Source: Terrimicrobium sacchariphilum (GTDB lineage: Bacteria; Verrucomicrobiota; Verrucomicrobiia; Chthoniobacterales; Terrimicrobiaceae). Taken from it: a stretch of DNA of 64,000 bases. Location of the stretch: contig NZ_BDCO01000003.1 in NCBI RefSeq assembly GCF_001613545.1, positions 558,001-622,000 on the forward strand, read 5' to 3'. Shown here one piece after another: positions 25,833 to 33,932 of the stretch. The notes below the pieces were generated by a model, which saw nothing but the letters and a program-made list of their open reading frames with translations, did not search any database and was not told where the DNA came from. How positions within the stretch are numbered: position 1 is the stretch's first letter; every line of letters starts with the position of its first letter. The translations under genes were made by a program, and so were the position numbers.

Positions 25833-28508
25833 ATGTATCGATTCCCCCTTCGAATCATTGTGCTGATCGGCCTGACGCTGAGCCTTTCAAGCTTGTCCTC
25901 CACCCGTGCGGGAGATTCCTCCGCACAGGTGCTAGGTTTTGACCAGGGTGACTGGAAGGGTATCGAACTCTCCAGTGAGCAGGTAAAAACAGGAGGGAAG
26001 TCCGGGCTTTGGAAGGATCACTTGGTGAACAAATCCGTGGGCAGCGGAGATATTCCACATGATTGGTCGGATGCGGAAGAACTGTCACTTTGGATCTACA
26101 ATGCAGGACAGAAGCCTGTCCCGCTCATGATCGTGCTCGTTTCCCGTACGGCCCCGCAAGGCTTCTCATACTTCGGATATCGCATGACGGTGGAGCGGCG
26201 GGGGTGGAATGAGGTGCGGGTTCCGCTCTCCTATTTCCAACCGAGCGGAAATCCCGCTGGATGGCCGAAGATCGATTCCGTGATGTTTGCCGCGGATGGG
26301 TGGGGGATGAAGCCCAGTCCAGATGCTGTCTTGTATCTGGACGGACTAGTGCTGCATAAGGCCGTCTCGAAGACCTTGTCGGAGTCGGAACAAAAGGAGC
26401 TCGACCAGATCAAACGGCATTTTGCCGAATATCAACAGGCGCAGTGGATGGGTGGCGGCGAAATGGAACGCCAGCGAGAGCGTGTGCCGGGATGGATGGC
26501 CACGCTGAACGCTGAGGGCGCCTGGCCGGATATCGACTATTCCGGCAAGACTGGCGGCTTCTGGCAACCGCTGACGCATCTGGCCCGTCTCAAGGCGATG
26601 GCCCTCGCCTACACGACGCCGGGAAGCTCGCTGAAGGGCGACGCCGCTCTGGCAGCGGCGGTTCACAAGGCGCTGGGGAACTGGCTGAGGAATGACTATT
26701 GGTCGAGTGCGTGGTGGTATCGTGAGATCGGGGTGCCAGCCGATCTGTCGAAGATCATGCTGCTCATCGATGCCGACCTCACGCGGGAAGAGCGATCTGC
26801 CGGCATCCGCATCGTGGGGCGTGCGGTGATGGATAGTCCGCCGCACTGGGGACGTGGAGTATTGACTGGGCAGAACCGGGTGTGGGTTGCGGCTAATGCT
26901 CTGGCCAAGGGGTTGCTCGCTTCCGACCTGGCGCTCGTCCGGCGAGCCCGGGATGTTGTGTTTGAAGAGGTCGTGATCGCCAGTCAGCCGGGCGGAACCA
27001 AGCCCGTCTTCAAAACATCAGGGAGGCCCGGCGATATCGACGTATCGACTCAGGAGGGCGTGCAGCCAGACTTTTCCTTTTATCAACATGGGCCTTTGCT
27101 CCAGCTCGGAAACTACGGAATGGGCTTCGCGCAGGATACTGTGCAATGGATCACGGTGCTGCGCGGAACGAGTCTCGCGGCAAGTCCCGAAAAGATGGCG
27201 GTCGTGAGCGGGTATCTGCTCGATGGTCTCGCCACGGTCGTATGGAAGGGCCGTGTCGACATCAGCTCGTGCGGACGCCAGATCGGGCCTCAATCTCCAG
27301 CAGGCAAAGGGGGGGAGGTGTTGCTGCTTTTGGATACGGCGAAAACGATGGACCCTGAGCATGCCTCCCAATACCAGGCCGCCATCGAGCGCGACCGCCC
27401 GGACGCTACGGCCATTCCGGCGCAGAATAAGTATTTCTGGCGATCGGACTACATGGTGCATCGGCGACCAGAGTATTACACCTCCACGAGGATGAACTCC
27501 GCAAGGGTTCTTGCCACGGAGGTTGTCAATACGGAGAACCTCTCTGGAGGCTATCTCGGGGATGGCGCGACATTCCTGTACCTGACGGGACGGGAATATG
27601 AAGACATCTTCCCGGTATGGGACTGGGCGCGGCTGCCGGGCGTCACTGCTCCGGTGACCACCGACAAGGCGCGTCTCAAGCCCAGGAACTGGAAGGTTAC
27701 GAACGACTGTGATTTTGTCGGTGGTGTGTCGGATGGTGGATATGGCGCTGCGGTGTTGACCCTCAATCGGGACGGTTTGGCGGCGAAAAAGAGCTGGTTT
27801 TATTTTGACGACGAGATTGTAAACCTTGGCGCGGGAATCTCCAGTGACCGGGAACCCGTAGTCTCCAGTGTGAACCAGTGTCTCGCAACCGGCGAGGTGA
27901 TGGTGGCGGCTGGTGATGCGAATCCCGGGAATGCCGATGGGGGAGTGCGGGAATACACAGATCTCAAATGGGCGTGGCATGACGGAGTGGGCTATGTTTT
28001 TCCGTCTCCACAGCGTCTGAGTCTCGGAGTTCAGGAGCAGACCGGGGCATGGAACCTCGTCAATGGCCGGGCAAAGCCAGATCCGGTCAAGGCGCCGGTA
28101 TTCTCGGCGTGGATCAACCACGGGGACAAGCCGCGAAACGCAACTTACGAATATGTGCTCCTGCCCGGAGCGTCTCGTGAGCAGACTGCCGCCGCAGCTG
28201 CTTCTCCGAAGGTTCAGATCCTGCAAAACACCCGCGAGCTCCAGGCGGTGCGCCATGCTGGATTAAAGAGGGTGGAGGCGGTCTTTCACCAACCGGGAGC
28301 ATTGAGCTTTGGAGAAGGTCGCTCGATCGCTGTAGATCGGCCCTGTGTGCTCATGCTTGAGGAGCTGAGTGGGCGGTTGACAATTGCGGACCCCACGCAA
28401 CTACTCAAGGAGATCACGGTCACGTTGGATGGCAAGGAGACGAAGCTCATGCTGCCTGCGGGCGCAATGGCTGGATCGACCCTTACGGTTGTGCTGCCAC
28501 AAGCATGA
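25833..28508 (+). CDS. Polysaccharide lyase family 8-like (hyaluronate/chondroitin/xanthan lyase type)
   Basis: This 891-residue protein has a leader peptide (MYRFPLRIIVLIGLTLSLSS ... TRAG), an N-terminal beta-sandwich with a CBM-like GWNEVRVPLSYF segment (about residues 30-180), a PL8-type alpha/alpha toroid (about 190-530) and C-terminal anti-parallel beta-sandwich domains (about 540-890). The catalytic signature DFSFYQHGPLLQLGNYG places His419 and Tyr428 nine residues apart, as His399 and Tyr408 are in pneumococcal hyaluronate lyase; Asn348 in TGQNR is the likely third residue. PL8 enzymes beta-eliminate uronate-containing polymers and yield unsaturated uronides. It follows the uronate-dehydrogenase-like SDR gene by 32 bp, probably co-transcribed. 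Which polymer it cuts is not evident. Confidence 0.87.
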   Translation: MYRFPLRIIVLIGLTLSLSSLSSTRAGDSSAQVLGFDQGDWKGIELSSEQVKTGGKSGLWKDHLVNKSVGSGDIPHDWSDAEELSLWIYNAGQKPVPLMIVLVSRTAPQGFSYFGYRMTVERRGWNEVRVPLSYFQPSGNPAGWPKIDSVMFAADGWGMKPSPDAVLYLDGLVLHKAVSKTLSESEQKELDQIKRHFAEYQQAQWMGGGEMERQRERVPGWMATLNAEGAWPDIDYSGKTGGFWQPLTHLARLKAMALAYTTPGSSLKGDAALAAAVHKALGNWLRNDYWSSAWWYREIGVPADLSKIMLLIDADLTREERSAGIRIVGRAVMDSPPHWGRGVLTGQNRVWVAANALAKGLLASDLALVRRARDVVFEEVVIASQPGGTKPVFKTSGRPGDIDVSTQEGVQPDFSFYQHGPLLQLGNYGMGFAQDTVQWITVLRGTSLAASPEKMAVVSGYLLDGLATVVWKGRVDISSCGRQIGPQSPAGKGGEVLLLLDTAKTMDPEHASQYQAAIERDRPDATAIPAQNKYFWRSDYMVHRRPEYYTSTRMNSARVLATEVVNTENLSGGYLGDGATFLYLTGREYEDIFPVWDWARLPGVTAPVTTDKARLKPRNWKVTNDCDFVGGVSDGGYGAAVLTLNRDGLAAKKSWFYFDDEIVNLGAGISSDREPVVSSVNQCLATGEVMVAAGDANPGNADGGVREYTDLKWAWHDGVGYVFPSPQRLSLGVQEQTGAWNLVNGRAKPDPVKAPVFSAWINHGDKPRNATYEYVLLPGASREQTAAAAASPKVQILQNTRELQAVRHAGLKRVEAVFHQPGALSFGEGRSIAVDRPCVLMLEELSGRLTIADPTQLLKEITVTLDGKETKLMLPAGAMAGSTLTVVLPQA

Positions 28509-28568
28509 ATCTTCGCCGGGAGCGGCTGTCCATCGGCTTCGCCCGCAGCGACCCGGGTCATCGGAATC

Positions 28569-29606
28569 CTAATGTTTTGCTTTGGTCGGGGATTTGCGCA
28601 GAGGCAGAGTCTCCCCTTCAAACCATGTGCTGTCGACCAGCGTCCGGACCGGGACCTCGGGGAGTCCGCGCTCGCCACGGTGGATCATTCCGATCAGCAC
28701 GTCGGTGGCGATTTTTCCTATGAGGAAATCATTCTGGTTTGCTCCCGAGATGCGTTGATCGGTGGTGTCGATCGCCATCGATACAAAGCCGATGTCCCTG
28801 GGTACGCGGTAGCCGAGTTTCTCGATCACCGGGAGGACGGAGTTGTAGCCGATCAGCACGTCCGGCTTGTACTTATTAATCCACTTTTTGAAGAAATCCG
28901 GATCAAGCGATTGCAGTCGCGGCACGGGAGTGAGGTCGGGGTGCATCGTAAAAAGATACAGCAGGCGCGAGATCCAGATGTAGTTCCCCCCGACATCGGT
29001 CGAAGGCAGGATGCAGTAGCCGGGCCGGCGGTACCCGAGTTCCATCACCTTGTCCATCACCAGGTCCATGGTTTGGGTGTGATGATTCGTCACAAGGTGC
29101 AGCATGTGCGGGTGCATCGAATACCCAAAGGCCACGGCGGAGAAGTCATGAAAATTCAGCTCCACCGGCACCTTGGACCGGGGCTGGGGGGCGATAAGCA
29201 GACCATTGATATTCCTCGCCTGGAAAATACGCTGGAGGCGTTCGGGCGTCATATCCTTTGCATGCAGCCAGAACTCTTCCAGCTTGTAGCCCAACTCGCT
29301 GGCACGGGTCGATGCGCCCTCAAAATAGCTGCGATAAATAGGATTCTCCAGCAGCGCCTCCCGATCGGGCCAGTTGTTGACCCAGGCCAGCACGGCATGA
29401 AACGTCGCCGGGCGCTTTGCGTTCCGGTAGGAGATGAGTGCGGAGAGGATAGGATCGGGGCGATAGCCCATCCTTTCCGCCACGGCGCGGACCTTTTCGC
29501 GGGTCTCCTTTTTCAATCGCGGAGACCCTCGCAGGGCGAGTCCGACTGTCGTGTAGTGCAGGCCCAATTCGCGGGCAATATCGCGGACCGAAACGCGTTT
29601 TGTCAT
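28569..29606 (-). CDS. LacI-family transcriptional regulator (paralogue 2)
   Basis: An upstream ATG at 29657 exists, but I prefer ATG 29606 because it begins MTKRVSVRDIARELGLHYTT, the normal LacI start, and leaves the palindrome at 29622-29637 in the promoter. The 345-residue product has the HTH at residues 4-25, the hinge MGYRPDPILSALISYRNAKR and a two-lobed effector domain. Recognition helix (HYTTVGLALR) and hinge depart from classical LacI as in the window's two other LacI proteins. It is divergent from the esterase gene at 29720 and lies in the middle of the polyuronide locus; the TTCTCC-class operators at 19297, 20802, 22494 and 29622 are likely its targets, implying autoregulation. The inducer is probably a degradation product; unknown. 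Confidence 0.9.
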   Translation of the reverse strand: MTKRVSVRDIARELGLHYTTVGLALRGSPRLKKETREKVRAVAERMGYRPDPILSALISYRNAKRPATFHAVLAWVNNWPDREALLENPIYRSYFEGASTRASELGYKLEEFWLHAKDMTPERLQRIFQARNINGLLIAPQPRSKVPVELNFHDFSAVAFGYSMHPHMLHLVTNHHTQTMDLVMDKVMELGYRRPGYCILPSTDVGGNYIWISRLLYLFTMHPDLTPVPRLQSLDPDFFKKWINKYKPDVLIGYNSVLPVIEKLGYRVPRDIGFVSMAIDTTDQRISGANQNDFLIGKIATDVLIGMIHRGERGLPEVPVRTLVDSTWFEGETLPLRKSPTKAKH

Positions 29607-29621
29607 CAGGGAGGATAAGGA

Positions 29622-29637
29622 ATTCTCCAGTGTGAAT
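29622..29637. promoter_or_regulatory. LacI-type operator, TTCTCC class, upstream of its own LacI gene
   Basis: ATTCTCCAGTGTGAAT lies 15 bp upstream of the preferred LacI start (29606) and 82 bp upstream of the divergent esterase start (29720). The third LacI gene has its operator at almost the same distance (49077-49092, 9 bp from 49067). Confidence 0.6.
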
Positions 29638-29719
29638 GACTTATCTTCGCAAAGCAATTTAAATCCCGGATTGCTTCGCTAACATAGGATGAAAACAAAC
29701 CTCTCCCCCGTTTATAAGA

Positions 29720-31000
29720 ATGAACATCGCATCCGCGAATCAAATCCTCCTCGGAGTCCTTGCCCTTTCCATTGCCGCGACGGCGGGTTGGGCGGTTGAA
29801 TTGACTCTTTCCGGCAAGACCGACAAGGAGGTTGCGCTTTACCAACCAGGCGAGCCAATGGTGTTTCAGGTCCAGTTGCTGGAAGATGGAAAACCGGTCG
29901 GAGACCGTAGGCTGCGCTGGACCCGGACAGGCGACGATGGGAAGACCGAGAAGGGTGAGACGGTGGCGTCTGCCACCGGACCCCTGGTCATCACGACATC
30001 GACGGACCAGCCGGGATTTGTCCGCATTCAGGTCGAGGCGGTGGATGATGCGGGGAAGCCGCTTCTAGGGAGCAAGCAGATTCCGATCCGCTTCGATGGA
30101 GGAGCCGGGGTTCAACCGGAGAAGCTGGTACAGGGCGCACCGGAGCCCGCGGACTTCGACACATTTTGGAAGACGCAGGTCGAGCGCCTGAAAGAGGTGC
30201 CAATGAAGTTCACCATGACCGAGGTCTCGTCAGCCGATCCGGCGTATGTGACATACGACGTCAAGATCGACTGCGCCGGGGGCAAGCCTGTCTCCGGATA
30301 TCTGACGAAGCCCAGAGATGCGGCGCCCAAATCCCTCCGCGCCAATGGAGTCTACATGGGGTACGGCGTCTCATCGGCAAAGCCCTATACAGCGCCGGGA
30401 ACCATGATGTTGTGTATCAACGCCCATGGCATCGAGAACGGGAAGGAGGCGGAGTACTACAAGGGACTGGGTTTGGAAAAATACGGTTTCAAGAATGAGG
30501 AAAATGCCAGACCGGAGACAGCGTACTTCAATGGCATGATCCTGCGTGTCCTGCGTTCGCTCGAATTTCTCAAGGCCCAGCCCGAGTGGAACGGCAGGGA
30601 TCTCATCGTCAGCGGCGGCAGCCAGGGAGGATTCCAAGCCTTGTCCGGCGCCGCCCTGGACAAGGATGTGACCAAGTGCATGGTCAATGTGCCGTGGATG
30701 TGCGACCTCGCCGGGGTGAATGTGGGACGGCTCCGGGGATGGCGGCCGGATTACGCCGAGGGGCTGGGGTATTATGATTCCGTAAACATGGCCAGACATA
30801 TTGCATGTCCCGTCACCATCACGGCTGGCCTCGGGGACTATGTGTGCCCGCCCTCGGGAGTGGCGGTGCTGTACAATAATCTCAAGAGCGCAAAGCAACT
30901 GGATCTGGTGCAGGGGATGACACACCAATATTCTCCGCCGAAGCCCCAGCAAAAGATCGCCCTCAAGGCCGACCTAACACCCTCCACCACTCAGAACTGA
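29720..31000 (+). CDS. Secreted acetylxylan-esterase-like alpha/beta hydrolase (AXE1 family)
   Basis: This 426-residue protein has a leader (MNIASANQILLGVLALSIAA ... GWA), an N-terminal beta-sandwich domain of about 120 residues (LTLSGKTDKEVALYQPGEPM ... SKQIPIRFDGG) and an AXE1-type alpha/beta hydrolase domain. The nucleophile elbow SGGSQGG places Ser301; the likely Asp is in GLGDYVCPP and the His in GMTHQYSPP. Members remove acetyl groups from sugars or polysaccharides such as xylan and cephalosporin C; an N-terminal sandwich before the domain is a common variant. It is divergent from LacI paralogue 2 with a shared operator, and 6 bp upstream of the second SDR gene. Deacetylation of an acetylated acidic polysaccharide would fit the lyases in the locus. 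Confidence 0.83.
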   Translation: MNIASANQILLGVLALSIAATAGWAVELTLSGKTDKEVALYQPGEPMVFQVQLLEDGKPVGDRRLRWTRTGDDGKTEKGETVASATGPLVITTSTDQPGFVRIQVEAVDDAGKPLLGSKQIPIRFDGGAGVQPEKLVQGAPEPADFDTFWKTQVERLKEVPMKFTMTEVSSADPAYVTYDVKIDCAGGKPVSGYLTKPRDAAPKSLRANGVYMGYGVSSAKPYTAPGTMMLCINAHGIENGKEAEYYKGLGLEKYGFKNEENARPETAYFNGMILRVLRSLEFLKAQPEWNGRDLIVSGGSQGGFQALSGAALDKDVTKCMVNVPWMCDLAGVNVGRLRGWRPDYAEGLGYYDSVNMARHIACPVTITAGLGDYVCPPSGVAVLYNNLKSAKQLDLVQGMTHQYSPPKPQQKIALKADLTPSTTQN

Positions 31001-31006
31001 TCCGTC

Positions 31007-31840
31007 ATGGCTGTTGTTTCATTAGGTGCATCGGTGCTTGTCACTGGAGCTGGCGGGTTCCTGGGCCGTCACCTGGTCGACGTGCTCGGGCGGGATTTCT
31101 CTGCCCGCGCCTTCGATGTGCAGGGAGAGTCTGTGATCAAGGGTTCGGTGACAGATCGAGCCGCGCTTGAGTCCGCCATGGAGGGTGTGACGGGATTGGT
31201 TATCGGCCACATGGCGCCAAATCGGGATGGTATATACGATGACCCGGCGGTGCCATTTGACATCAACGTCAAGGGTGCCGCCCTGTGCCTGCAGGTCGCC
31301 GCCGAGCTGGGTGTGAAGCGTGTGGTTCTGATTTCGAGCACGACCGTTGTCGGTCGGGACCTTGCTGCCCGTCGGTTTCTTTCGCGGGACCTGCCTCCGT
31401 CACCTCATGGACTATACGCCTTGACCAAGACTCTGCAGGAGGTCATCGCGCGATATTACCATGAGGAGCATGGCATGGAGGTCGCCATGTTGCGGCCGGC
31501 TTATGTCGTGAGCGGCGAGGATCTTGTGGACAAATACGGGAACCGGAAACCTGGAGCGGATTGGCAGGCGATCGACCCCCGCGATATTGCGGAGGCTGCC
31601 AGCGCGGCGCTTCTGCTGGATGGGCTGGGATGCGAGCCATTTTACCTCGTGGCGGGGCCAGAGGCCGAGGCGCATGCCGATATTGCCTACACCATGGAGC
31701 GCCTGGGATGGCAGCCGAGATACCGCTTCGACGAGTTTCCGCGGCAGGACAGCCAGACGGTTCCGGGAGAGGAAACCCGATCCGGTGAATCATCAGGGGG
31801 TTTCTACAGGTTGAATCCTAAACGAGTTGGTAATCAATAA
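31007..31840 (+). CDS. NAD-dependent epimerase/dehydratase-family SDR, uronate-dehydrogenase-like (copy 2)
   Basis: This 277-residue protein is a paralogue of 25030-25800: TGAGGFLG dinucleotide motif near the N-terminus, VTDRAALESAMEGV, IGHMAPNRDGIYDDP, DINVKGAALCLQVAAELG, the YALTK active-site motif and LRPAYVVSGEDLVDKYGN. The C-terminus extends about 20 residues beyond copy 1, and this extension overlaps an operator-like palindrome at 31801-31816. It starts 6 bp after the esterase gene, so the two are co-transcribed. Two diverged copies in one locus suggest different substrates or different regulation of one oxidation step. Whether it is a uronate dehydrogenase, an epimerase or another reductase needs comparison with characterised enzymes. 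Confidence 0.75.
   Translation: MAVVSLGASVLVTGAGGFLGRHLVDVLGRDFSARAFDVQGESVIKGSVTDRAALESAMEGVTGLVIGHMAPNRDGIYDDPAVPFDINVKGAALCLQVAAELGVKRVVLISSTTVVGRDLAARRFLSRDLPPSPHGLYALTKTLQEVIARYYHEEHGMEVAMLRPAYVVSGEDLVDKYGNRKPGADWQAIDPRDIAEAASAALLLDGLGCEPFYLVAGPEAEAHADIAYTMERLGWQPRYRFDEFPRQDSQTVPGEETRSGESSGGFYRLNPKRVGNQ
31801..31816. promoter_or_regulatory. LacI-type operator, TTCTACAGG class, inside the 3' end of the SDR gene
   Basis: TTTCTACAGGTTGAAT fits the same consensus as 24935, 46851 and 49077. It is inside the last codons of the SDR gene and 68 bp upstream of the Verru_Chthon cassette start at 31884. It could tie the cassette to the polysaccharide regulon, or be chance because it is coding. Confidence 0.4.
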
Positions 31841-31883
31841 ACACGGGTAGTATGGTTGTTTCGTGCTCACTCCCCCAAGGCAT

Positions 31884-32318
31884 ATGAAAAAGTCTTTTGC
31901 AGCCTTCTCTCTCGTCGAGGTGACGCTGGCGCTGGGAATCATCTCGGTGAGTCTGCTTTCCTTGATTGGTCTGCTACCTGCCGGACTGGGAGCATTGCGG
32001 GAGTCAATGGACCAGACGGTCCATGCGCAAATCGTGCAGCGTATCGCGGCGGGAGTCTCCACTTCGGAGTTTGCCTCTCTCACTGGTCAGACCCTGACGT
32101 TTGATCAGGAGGGCCAGCTGCTGGCAGGCACGACGGATGCCAGCGCCCGCTACACGGCAAAGATCGAGGAGTCCAAGCCCTCGCTGCCAGGATTGAGCGC
32201 GGATGCCGATATTGCGCAGATGCAGGATCATCTCAAGCGCATCCGGATCGGCATCACTCGGAGCAATGTGCCAAATGCCCAGATTGTCTGGTATGCGATT
32301 CAAGTGGCAGCCCGCTGA
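31884..32318 (+). CDS. Verru_Chthon cassette protein B (prepilin-like)
   Basis: The frame is open from 31863, but ATG 31884 gives the proper prepilin start: a short basic segment (MKKSFAA) then FSLVEVTLALGIISVSLLSL, the N-methylation-type hydrophobic helix with Glu at position +5 and Ala rather than Gly before the cleavage point. The remaining 120 residues of this 144-residue protein are a small pseudopilin-like domain. It is the first of four overlapping genes in the order B-C-D-A of the Verru_Chthon cassette, a set known only from Verrucomicrobia and related genomes, often in several copies. The cassette is presumably a pilus- or type II secretion-like envelope machine; its function is unproven. 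Confidence 0.82.
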   Translation: MKKSFAAFSLVEVTLALGIISVSLLSLIGLLPAGLGALRESMDQTVHAQIVQRIAAGVSTSEFASLTGQTLTFDQEGQLLAGTTDASARYTAKIEESKPSLPGLSADADIAQMQDHLKRIRIGITRSNVPNAQIVWYAIQVAAR

Positions 32319-33351
32319 GGGAAAGACGCTTCATCCCGCCGGGTTCACGTTGCTCGAGATCCTGGCGGCGGTGACCCTGCTGGCGATGATCCTGGTGATG
32401 ACAGGATCGATCATCAGCAGTAGTTCGCGAGCGTGGCGGCAAGCCAACGCCAAGATCGAGACCTTTCAGGATGCGCGCGCAGCATTTGACGTGATGACAG
32501 GCAGGCTTAGCCGGGCGACGTTGAATACCTATTGGGACTACTATGATAGCGCGCGGAAACCCTTCCGGCTGTCGTCCTCGCCCGCAACGTTTGTACCCGA
32601 CCAGTACGGCCGCTATTCCGATCTGCATTTTCTTTGCGGTCCGGCCTCGTCATTGATCACGGGCATGCCCCCCGGCATCTCGGCCGTGGCGACGCAGGCG
32701 GTCTTTTTCATTGCGCCCACAGGCCTGTCGTCCAACGCTGATTACAGCGCGCTGCCGGGTCTGCTGAGCGCGTGCGGGTACTTCGTCGGTTTCGGTCATG
32801 ACGATGCGTCGAAACCGGGGTTTCTTTCCACCCCTTCGCGGTACCGCTGGAGATTGATGGAGCTGAGCGCCCCGGCGGAAAAACTGTCGGTCTTTACGAC
32901 TTCGTCGGGGGATTCCTGGGCAACTACCCCGCTGTCCCAGGGGCAGGTCCGTGCAGTGGCGGAGAATGTGATCGCGCTGGTGGTGTGGCCCAAGCTCTCG
33001 GCACAGGATGATCCGACGGGCACGCAGATCTCCAGTGACTATGCCTATGACTCCCGTACCAGCGGCTCGTGGAGCGGCACTCCACCCCGGCAGCCTGCAC
33101 AGGCGCATCAGCTTCCACCCAACCTGCAACTTACGCTGGTCGTCATCGATGAGATTTCGGCCCGCCGCATCGAGAAAGGGTCGGCTCCTCCGACGGAAAT
33201 CACCACAGCCCTCAGTGGATTGTTTACGAATAACGTCACCCAATATGCCGACGACCTAAAGAAGCTGCAGGACCGGCTGGCGGCGAGCAATATCGGATAT
33301 CGCGTCTTTTCGACGACGGTATCGCTGCGGGAGTCGAAATGGTCGCCATGA
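32293..33351 (+). CDS. Verru_Chthon cassette protein C (prepilin-like)
   Basis: I use ATG 32293, which gives a short leader MRFKWQPAEGKTLHPAG, the prepilin cleavage motif G|FTLLEI and the hydrophobic helix LAAVTLLAMILVMTGSII. The 352-residue product resembles PilW/GspJ-type minor pseudopilins in having a long globular domain (FDVMTGRLSRATLNTYWDYY ... LSVFTTSSGDSW ... LQLTLVVIDEISARR). The last part, a hydrophobic strand with VVIDEISA, is repeated in related form in the truncated protein at 63577-64000. It overlaps cassette B by 26 bp and cassette D by ATGA, so translation is coupled. Probably assembled with B and D into a pseudopilus-like tip. Confidence 0.82.
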   Translation: MRFKWQPAEGKTLHPAGFTLLEILAAVTLLAMILVMTGSIISSSSRAWRQANAKIETFQDARAAFDVMTGRLSRATLNTYWDYYDSARKPFRLSSSPATFVPDQYGRYSDLHFLCGPASSLITGMPPGISAVATQAVFFIAPTGLSSNADYSALPGLLSACGYFVGFGHDDASKPGFLSTPSRYRWRLMELSAPAEKLSVFTTSSGDSWATTPLSQGQVRAVAENVIALVVWPKLSAQDDPTGTQISSDYAYDSRTSGSWSGTPPRQPAQAHQLPPNLQLTLVVIDEISARRIEKGSAPPTEITTALSGLFTNNVTQYADDLKKLQDRLAASNIGYRVFSTTVSLRESKWSP

Positions 33352-33932
33352 AGATGCGCGCCTTCAGCCTGGTTGAGCTCCTTGTGGTCGTTGCGATCAT
33401 TGGCCTCCTTGCGGTATTGGCTGTCCCGGCAATGTCGAGCATCACGGGAGGTACGTCGATGACACGCGCGGGGCAGATCGTGGCAGACCAGTTTGCTTAT
33501 GCCCGACAGGAGGCTGTGGGTAAGAATCGTGAGGTGCAGGTGCGCTTTGTGTGGCGGGATGGCAGTCAGCCCGGGTATGCCGGGGTGCAGTTGTGGGCTC
33601 CGGCGCCGAATGATGTTACGAGTTATCGACCGATCTCCCGCATCTCATGGCTGCCGGATGGCACTGTGATGGCCTCGAACTCCAAGATGTCACCGCTGAT
33701 CGCGGGGGCCTCGATCCGCGAGACCAATGGCGTGTTTCCGGGGAGAGGAAATACGAAGTATTGCGGCTTTCGTTTTCGCCCGGGTGGTGGCACCGACCTG
33801 GGCTTTGATACCACGTCGAATTTTGTGACCGTCGTGCGCGACCGTGATGCGGCGAAAACCGATGTGCCGGATAACTACGCCGTGATCCAGGTCGACCAGG
33901 TGAATGGTCGCATCCGTACCTACAGACCGTGA
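33348..33932 (+). CDS. Verru_Chthon cassette protein D (prepilin-like, GspH/FimT-type)
   Basis: ATG 33348 overlaps the stop of the preceding gene as ATGA; starts at 33339 and 33354 are also possible. The 194-residue protein begins MKMRAFSLVELLVVVAIIGL, a textbook prepilin segment, with Ala before the cleavage Phe. The soluble domain has the GspH-like feature ADQFAYARQEAVGKNREVQVRFVW followed by beta strands, ending DNYAVIQVDQVNGRIRTYRP. Its length suits cassette D. It is coupled to gene A by a GTGA overlap. Envelope location is expected after processing by a prepilin peptidase, for which no gene is in the window. Confidence 0.83.
   Translation: MKMRAFSLVELLVVVAIIGLLAVLAVPAMSSITGGTSMTRAGQIVADQFAYARQEAVGKNREVQVRFVWRDGSQPGYAGVQLWAPAPNDVTSYRPISRISWLPDGTVMASNSKMSPLIAGASIRETNGVFPGRGNTKYCGFRFRPGGGTDLGFDTTSNFVTVVRDRDAAKTDVPDNYAVIQVDQVNGRIRTYRP

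Noticed and set aside
25819-25834. A tenth operator-like site, GTTCTCCATTTATCAT, before the PL8 gene
   Set aside because: Only the left half matches the family; the right half has no AGAA-like arm and it overlaps the start codon.
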